The translations under genes were made by a program, and so were the position numbers. From Acanthococcus lagerstroemiae (Eukaryota > Arthropoda > Insecta > Hemiptera > Eriococcidae), in assembly GCA_031841125.1 (NCBI GenBank), contig CM063109.1, positions 2,766,321 through 2,830,320 of the forward strand: DNA of 64,000 bases, read 5' to 3'. Positions 58,445 to 64,000 of this stretch are shown piece after piece (position 1 is the stretch's first letter; the number at the start of each line of letters is the position of its first letter). The notes beneath the pieces were generated by a model. The model saw only the letters and a program-made list of their open reading frames with translations, made no database searches and was not told the origin of the DNA.

Positions 58445-61400
58445 ATTGGGTCATCCAAAAGAGTGGACCGTTTGTGTGGTGATGGAATAAAATTAATTTA
58501 TTCGAACTTCCAAAATCACTACCTATTATTCCTTATCTTCGGACTTGATTTGTTTGTTTAGAATAACCGTAAGGAAACAAATAGGTAGGTGCATTCCAGA
58601 ATGAACTCAATCGACTAGTAGATTACCTCATTTAAGACATCGCCTCATCTTCAGAAGCTATCTGGTCATGATCATGTTGTTACCGACAATGCTGAAATAT
58701 TTTAGCCTGAACTTCGAAAATTTGTAGTAGTTTTAAAAAATCAGCGAGCAGTAGGTACATAAGGTTGAAGTAGCTTAATAAATTTTTCAATGTTTATAAT
58801 AATAAGAAAGATGCTTTTCCATAACACAGCAAGTCAACTTTTTTGTTTTTCTGTTATTTCTGAGTCGGGTGATAGAACGCCAAACTCATCAACCGAAATT
58901 TTAGGCCGTATCTGTTAAAGTTGAGGCTAGCAGCTTTTGTCAAAAATTGGTTAGAAAAAAAAACAAAATTGACGTTCATGGGATTGCTGCGTTTCAGAAT
59001 ACCATTTCTCATAATATTTATTTAACTAAAGCTGAATTTGAAATATCGCTCTTTAATTTATGTAACACCTACTAACAGACATTTGATTTTCGAGTATGAT
59101 GTTGAGAACGGATCCATGTTTTCAACCTCACGCCCTTGTAATTTCAACACCATTTTGCATGTGGGAAAGGTAGGCGTACCAGAGGTGTCTCAGAAGCGAT
59201 ATGTACTGACTATCACGTATGAAAATAATATGTACTTCGTGTCATACCTATTTATTTCATAACCTGAATGCACACATCTCCTTTACTGTCCCTATAGTTA
59301 GTAAAGTAATAAGTCTCACCTGAAACCAAATACACATATCGGTATTGTACCCAATCGAATGCGTTTCGAAACTGTGAAGCCAATGATAAATTATTTGTGT
59401 TCAAATTTGAAAGCAAGTGTAGGTAACCTATAAGTGGCGTTAATTACAAATACGACAATTTATTCCTGAAAATAGTAAAAATGACTATTTCCGTGTGAAG
59501 AAACACCTGATCTTGAAATCGCTCTCTTATCCTAGCAGTCGGCCTTTACTATACAGTTAATGGCCAAGAATTATCCGAATGTAATTTATTTTCATTGTAC
59601 ATAGGTAAAATACGCTTGTATTTACGCATTACCTTGAAAGGAGGGAAAACTGCTGAATTTGCGGGATGTAAATTATTCTCAACAATTTTCCGTCAGGTGA
59701 GGCGTCACAATACTGGCATGCCTTCAAAAGTGCAAGCTAATACACGCTGCTTACCATTTGTAGATATAATTGCGTTCTGGCTAATGAATGTCAGGGTTCT
59801 ACGTAAAAATTATCCGGTCACAATAGTTTCTAGGAACCCAATCAGTGCATATCTATTTGTCTCATTTCATTTAAAGTGAAGGATACGTGAAAACAAGATC
59901 CTCCGCTTTATTTCTGCAGGAAAACTGATGAATCGAGAGCCAGGATCCAGGGGCCAAAATCTCATCAGCTGTCTGTATTTTACATCAAATAATGTGCCTC
60001 TGTCTTAATGGAGCTTCTCGCTTCCCCAGGAAAAAAAAATCCAAGGCCCAAAACGGGACAGAGAGACTGCCAGCGTGAAATTCAGGCTAACTTCAGACAA
60101 ACTAATAAAATAAAGACACTGGAGTAAATGCCAACGAGGCAATTCTGCGAAAAAGCTTCTCGATCAACTTTCTTAGTTTATTTTAAAAGGCAATTTTTGG
60201 CACTTTTTAAATTCATGTTTCTCAGTTTGATCGGAAGAAGTCTATGTCTTGAATCAGCAATAAATTATTTTAAATAAAAATAAGTCGGACATTTCACGGA
60301 TGAGGGCTACAAAATTAATCAAGAGAGGCGTATCGCTTGAACTCCAGTTGTTTTCATTTTCAAAATTTCGTACTGAGATCCACGATCTCGATAACGTGAG
60401 CTTACCAGTGTAATTTGGAGGATGATGATTAGGGTGGTCTTAGTTTAAACTTCTTGAAATTGTGATAAGAATCGCCAGCAATGGTGTTTTTTTTTTGTTT
60501 TTTTTTTTGGATAACGTGAAAATGTCATTTCTAATAATTCAGCAAAACTTCAATTTTTTCGGAAAGATTAACCCGTGTCTTAAGGACTTTGAAATTCAAT
60601 ACAAAATCTACGTAAGGGATTTTTCAATTCCTTTATTTCTCGAACATCTCTCGCCAAAAAGAAATTGAAATAATTTTGATTGAAGTGTTGATGATTTTTA
60701 TAAATTGGGGTATCAAAATACTGAATAGTTAATGGAAAAATGCCCATTTTCAAAAATGATACAACTTTTGTTCGTGGAATTTGTATATCAATTCAAAATA
60801 CATGCATTAAATTCGCTCCCTCTGATACTTCTCACATAAGTAGCATACAGCGTCGCACAAACTATAATTGTAGGCATTTTCCTAGAATCATTTAACGTGG
60901 TAGTCGATTTATAGGTTTGCGAAATTAGTTACAAATTGCTCGTTCCCCTTAATTGCACGAAGTTATGTTCACAAAATTACTGTTAACAATAATCGTAGCA
61001 CACTCACCTTCCTCCTCAAAAAAAAAAACAAAAAACTCCGCATTGAATTGTGAAGATTTCTATAAAATACATTCATAATTGTTTTCAGAGGCCTCGAAAG
61101 GGAGGGGGGGGAGGCGAAAAAATTAGTTGTGGAGCGGAGATTGAAAGAAAAGTCACCCAAAACGGCAGCCGCCTATTTATATGTTTTCGAGGTCACTAAA
61201 GTCGACTCTCATAATAGTTTTTAGATCAGAGGAGAGCTATTCTAGAAAGGCGCACAGGGCGTATCAAGCGTTCATACGCCTGGCGTATCAGGCGTTCCGC
61301 TATTTTCAAATTGCTTTGAAGTTCGAAGAGTTTCGTGACTTTGGAACGCTCCTTGAGCTAGGCCTCGAACGACACCTCGGGAGGTGTCGTACAGCGCGTT

Positions 61401-61618
61401 CGGCACTTTCATACAACACATTTCTCTGAATTCCTCCGCAAAATATTCCTGTTAAAAGTAGGGTTTTTTTTTTCTAGTATTATCATGAGAGTTTTTGTAT
61501 GTTGAAATTTGAATTATGGAATGGAGTGATGAATTATATTAAATTTTTGGTTTAATCGGTCACTTGTTTTACTGCCCAAACAACTTAATTCATTTTTATT
61601 GGCAATTGAAAGTTTTCA
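58445..61618. other. Upstream of desaturase C; no gene recognised
   Basis: This should include the desaturase C promoter and 5' UTR exon(s). The frames at 59038, 59595 and 60462 have no recognisable relatives. A perfect hairpin (CGACACCTCGGGAGGTGTCG) lies at about 61370-61389 within a stretch of GCGTATCAGGCGTT-type words (61250-61300), a probable miniature-element interior. Confidence 0.35.
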
Positions 61619-61855
61619 ATGAATATCATTCCGGACTACACACTTCAACTTCAAATTGATATTCATGATCGTGCTGATTTGGAAAATGACCAAAGAGTAA
61701 GGCAAGTCAATTTGAAAATCGAAAGAATTCGTTCACGATCATTAAATGTCTACAGATTCACTGATACCCAATTTAAAGATCAGTTTCGAGTGAATAAAAA
61801 TACATTTTGCCAAATTGTAGAAGAATTAACCCCGTTTTTGAAAGAAACATTATAA
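61619..61855 (+). pseudogene. PIF/Harbinger transposase-derived fragment (HARBI1-like N-terminus)
   Basis: The 78-codon frame contains IERIRSRSLNVYRFTDTQFK followed by DQFRVNKNTFCQIVEELTPF. It resembles the start of Harbinger/HARBI1-type transposases (RxRxRxxxxxFxDxxFxxxFRxxKxTFxxIxxxLxPxL). The frame stops before any DDE catalytic residue, so it is a fragment unless exons continue beyond. Confidence 0.5.
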
Positions 61856-64000
61856 CATAGATAATATTTATCAACTCGCTGCACGTGGCCTGGGTGGTGC
61901 GTTCAATGCTTTCGTCTCCTCTTTTGAGAATCACATTTTAGTGAAAGAGGCGTTCGTTGGTTTTTACAAAATGCGCACAGAGCGTAGGTTTGCGCCTTAC
62001 GCATTTCAAGAATAGGTCTCTTACCTTCTTGTGGTCCACCACCAAAAGGAATTTTGACTAAAACAATGTTTATTAGACAAAGATATTGATTTGAATGTAT
62101 GATGAGATTGTACTATCAGGTATAAGTCAGAGGGTATAGATTACGCGGGAGAGTGAAAAATAGGATGTCCGTTCCCTGTTCACTATGTAACACGGTCCAG
62201 AGCCCCCTCGAGACGTTTTGAAATGCATTTTAGTCGGAACCCCATTTGGTAGATGTTTCCACGTAGTTGTACTCGTATCTAAAAATTACTATCGAAAATC
62301 AATTACCTCTCAACATTAATAAGTGCGTAAAAATCATATTCACTCGCAAAAGGAATCCCATACAAAACACATACACCATCAAGGGGACGGCCTTCCAAAT
62401 TCTCACCTTTCCATGTAAACCGTTTTGTAAAAATAGGTTTCAAAATTTGGACACCCCCCTTAAGAAATTCCTGGCTACGCCATTGGCTGGTCGGTTTCCT
62501 TATGCTTGACGCCGAACTCAGTGATTTCGCAACTACAAATCGACAATTATATTGAATGACGCTAGGAAAATAACTAAAATAATAGTTTTAGCGACTACGT
62601 TGTCGGCTAGCATAAAAGTTCCATCTATAAAAGTTGTATGATCTATGAAAATAAGCATTTTGGATTTTTTCATTAACTAGATATTAGCATTTTGGTGACC
62701 CAATTTTAAAAATTTATCAAAATTTGGATTTAGGAAGAACTTTTTGAAAATATTTGAAATTTCATCTATTTTAAGACATAATATATTGGGAACAACCATC
62801 TCACTTTTTACGATAACGGAATTTCGGACCATAAATGGATTTCGGAAAAATCTTTAGATGAATCCCAAGTTAGATTTCAAAACCCTTGAGGGATAACTAA
62901 TATGTATTTTTCAAAAATTACAAGCATTTGGTATCTTAACTCCAAGAAAAATTTCTAAAGGTATCGTCACACTAATTTGAAAAAGTTTTTAAGTGAGGGT
63001 CACCCTGATAATCATGTTATGAGTGCTCACGGTTGCTGTAAGTTGTTGGACTACTGTGCATGTACTATGTATTCAACATGAGGTAACCTTACAATTACAA
63101 ATGAAATGTTTGTGTCTTTTTTTTTTGTTTCTTGTTGTTTTTTTCAAACCTGTTGTTAATAAACTTGGTCAAGAAGGCATTAGGAGACCCAAGTGCGTTC
63201 CTTTCATTCTCAAATTTTAAAATACGAGTAAACTGAATAAAAGAAGCGCACTCCCGTGTCCCTAATGTTTGGTGTTAGACTTGTAAAAGTAAATCTAAAT
63301 ATTAGTTCCTCCAGCGCACAATGAGCTGGAAGATGATTTAAGATTACAAAATGGACTTGACTTGAAAATTTGAAGAACTATGATCATGAGCAAAGACAGC
63401 AAACACTTAGCCCTTTCATTCCTCTATGGCAATAATTCCCTAAAGAACGCAAAGAGATTTACTGCCATAAGCACACGTGATTCCAAAATATAATAGTAAG
63501 TAGTCCAATAAACTACCACAATGGTGGCGGTCCTGAAAGGTAGGCAGAGAGGTCTACTGCTCCGCTGAAAAAACATTGCGCAGCCCCCCCCCCCTTGGAA
63601 AATAGTTACTAAATACAACTATTTCTTCCATATTAAGTATAGAAAATAAGAATTAAGGCGCCTCTTGTGAGATTTCAGACGCAAGAACTTTTTTCTTTTG
63701 TTTATGAATCTGAAATCGAATTTTTCTTACAGCCCTCCCCCCCTGCCTGAGGGAATGCAGATCGCCACAACTGAACTGCCACGATTTTCTTTTCTTTTTT
63801 TGTATTTAGAATTAATAATTAATTATTGATGTAGTGTCATACGTACCCGTTGAAAAGAGTTAAAAAATATCCAAAAATCCAAAGTTGAAAAAATGAAACT
63901 AGAAATAAGAAATTATTTGAATTTATAACAAAGTTTACACATTGTTTAGGATCTTATTCGCCTTTCTTGCTTTCTTGTCCTTCTCTGGATACGAACTAGC
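61856..64000. other. Right edge of the window; no gene recognised
   Basis: AT-rich DNA. It includes one isolated end of the GGACG family (GGTCGGTTTCCTTATGCTTG, about 62488-62507) beside a GGCTACGCCATTGG element-end phrase, and several C-run/poly-purine relics (63583-63594, 63730-63742). The open frames at 62267, 63023 and 63424 are unconvincing. Confidence 0.35.

Overview
This window is AT-rich eukaryotic DNA from an animal, almost certainly an insect. Every recognisable gene is split by GT-AG introns, and the cyclin T, RPS14 and acyl-CoA desaturase proteins look like insect members of their families. A sap-sucking hemipteran such as a scale insect or mealybug is my guess for the lineage, from overall feel only. 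There are no bacterial features: no operons, no Shine-Dalgarno sites and no CRISPR. Most of the window is intron, intergenic DNA and small transposon remnants.

Layout from left to right. (1) 1364-1511 (minus) is the first coding exon of an acyl-CoA desaturase that runs off the left edge. (2) 2616-23426 (minus) is GPATCH4, a nucleolar G-patch protein in four exons; its 19.3 kb first intron interrupts the G-patch motif. (3) Inside that intron, on the same strand, lies an intronless cyclin T coding sequence (12521-15124), the cyclin subunit of P-TEFb. (4) 26962-28938 (minus) is ribosomal protein S14 in three coding exons. (5) 33428-34269 (plus) is SNRNP25, a U11/U12 minor-spliceosome protein in two exons. 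(6) 34414-58396 (minus) holds three complete or nearly complete desaturases in tandem (A, B, C). They share intron phases (1,0,2,2) and internal exon lengths of exactly 131, 206 and 186 bases, so they are products of local duplication; the left-edge exon has the same phase-1 boundary.

Between and inside these genes is a dense set of mobile elements, several dated to true insertions by target-site duplications (TSDs). There is a tRNA-derived SINE with a 13-bp TSD in a desaturase intron, and at least three good hAT-type miniature elements with 8-bp TSDs (25835-26260, 32447-32931, 27720-28312) plus two weaker ones. An internally deleted P-like element still carries the start of a THAP domain. 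There is also an R1-like non-LTR retrotransposon tail, a long-inverted-repeat element with a 10-bp TSD and related composite copies, several fold-back elements, and a probable PIF/Harbinger fragment. The hAT-type elements are largely built from one short word repeated over and over, a different word in each family.

The genes do not form one pathway. Cyclin T acts in transcription elongation, SNRNP25 in minor-intron splicing, GPATCH4 and RPS14 in ribosome production or function, and the desaturases in fatty-acid metabolism at the ER. The most notable arrangements are the cyclin T gene nested in GPATCH4, the desaturase cluster, and the tail-to-tail SNRNP25/desaturase A pair whose 3' UTRs probably overlap. 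All intron boundaries are read by eye and no database search was possible.
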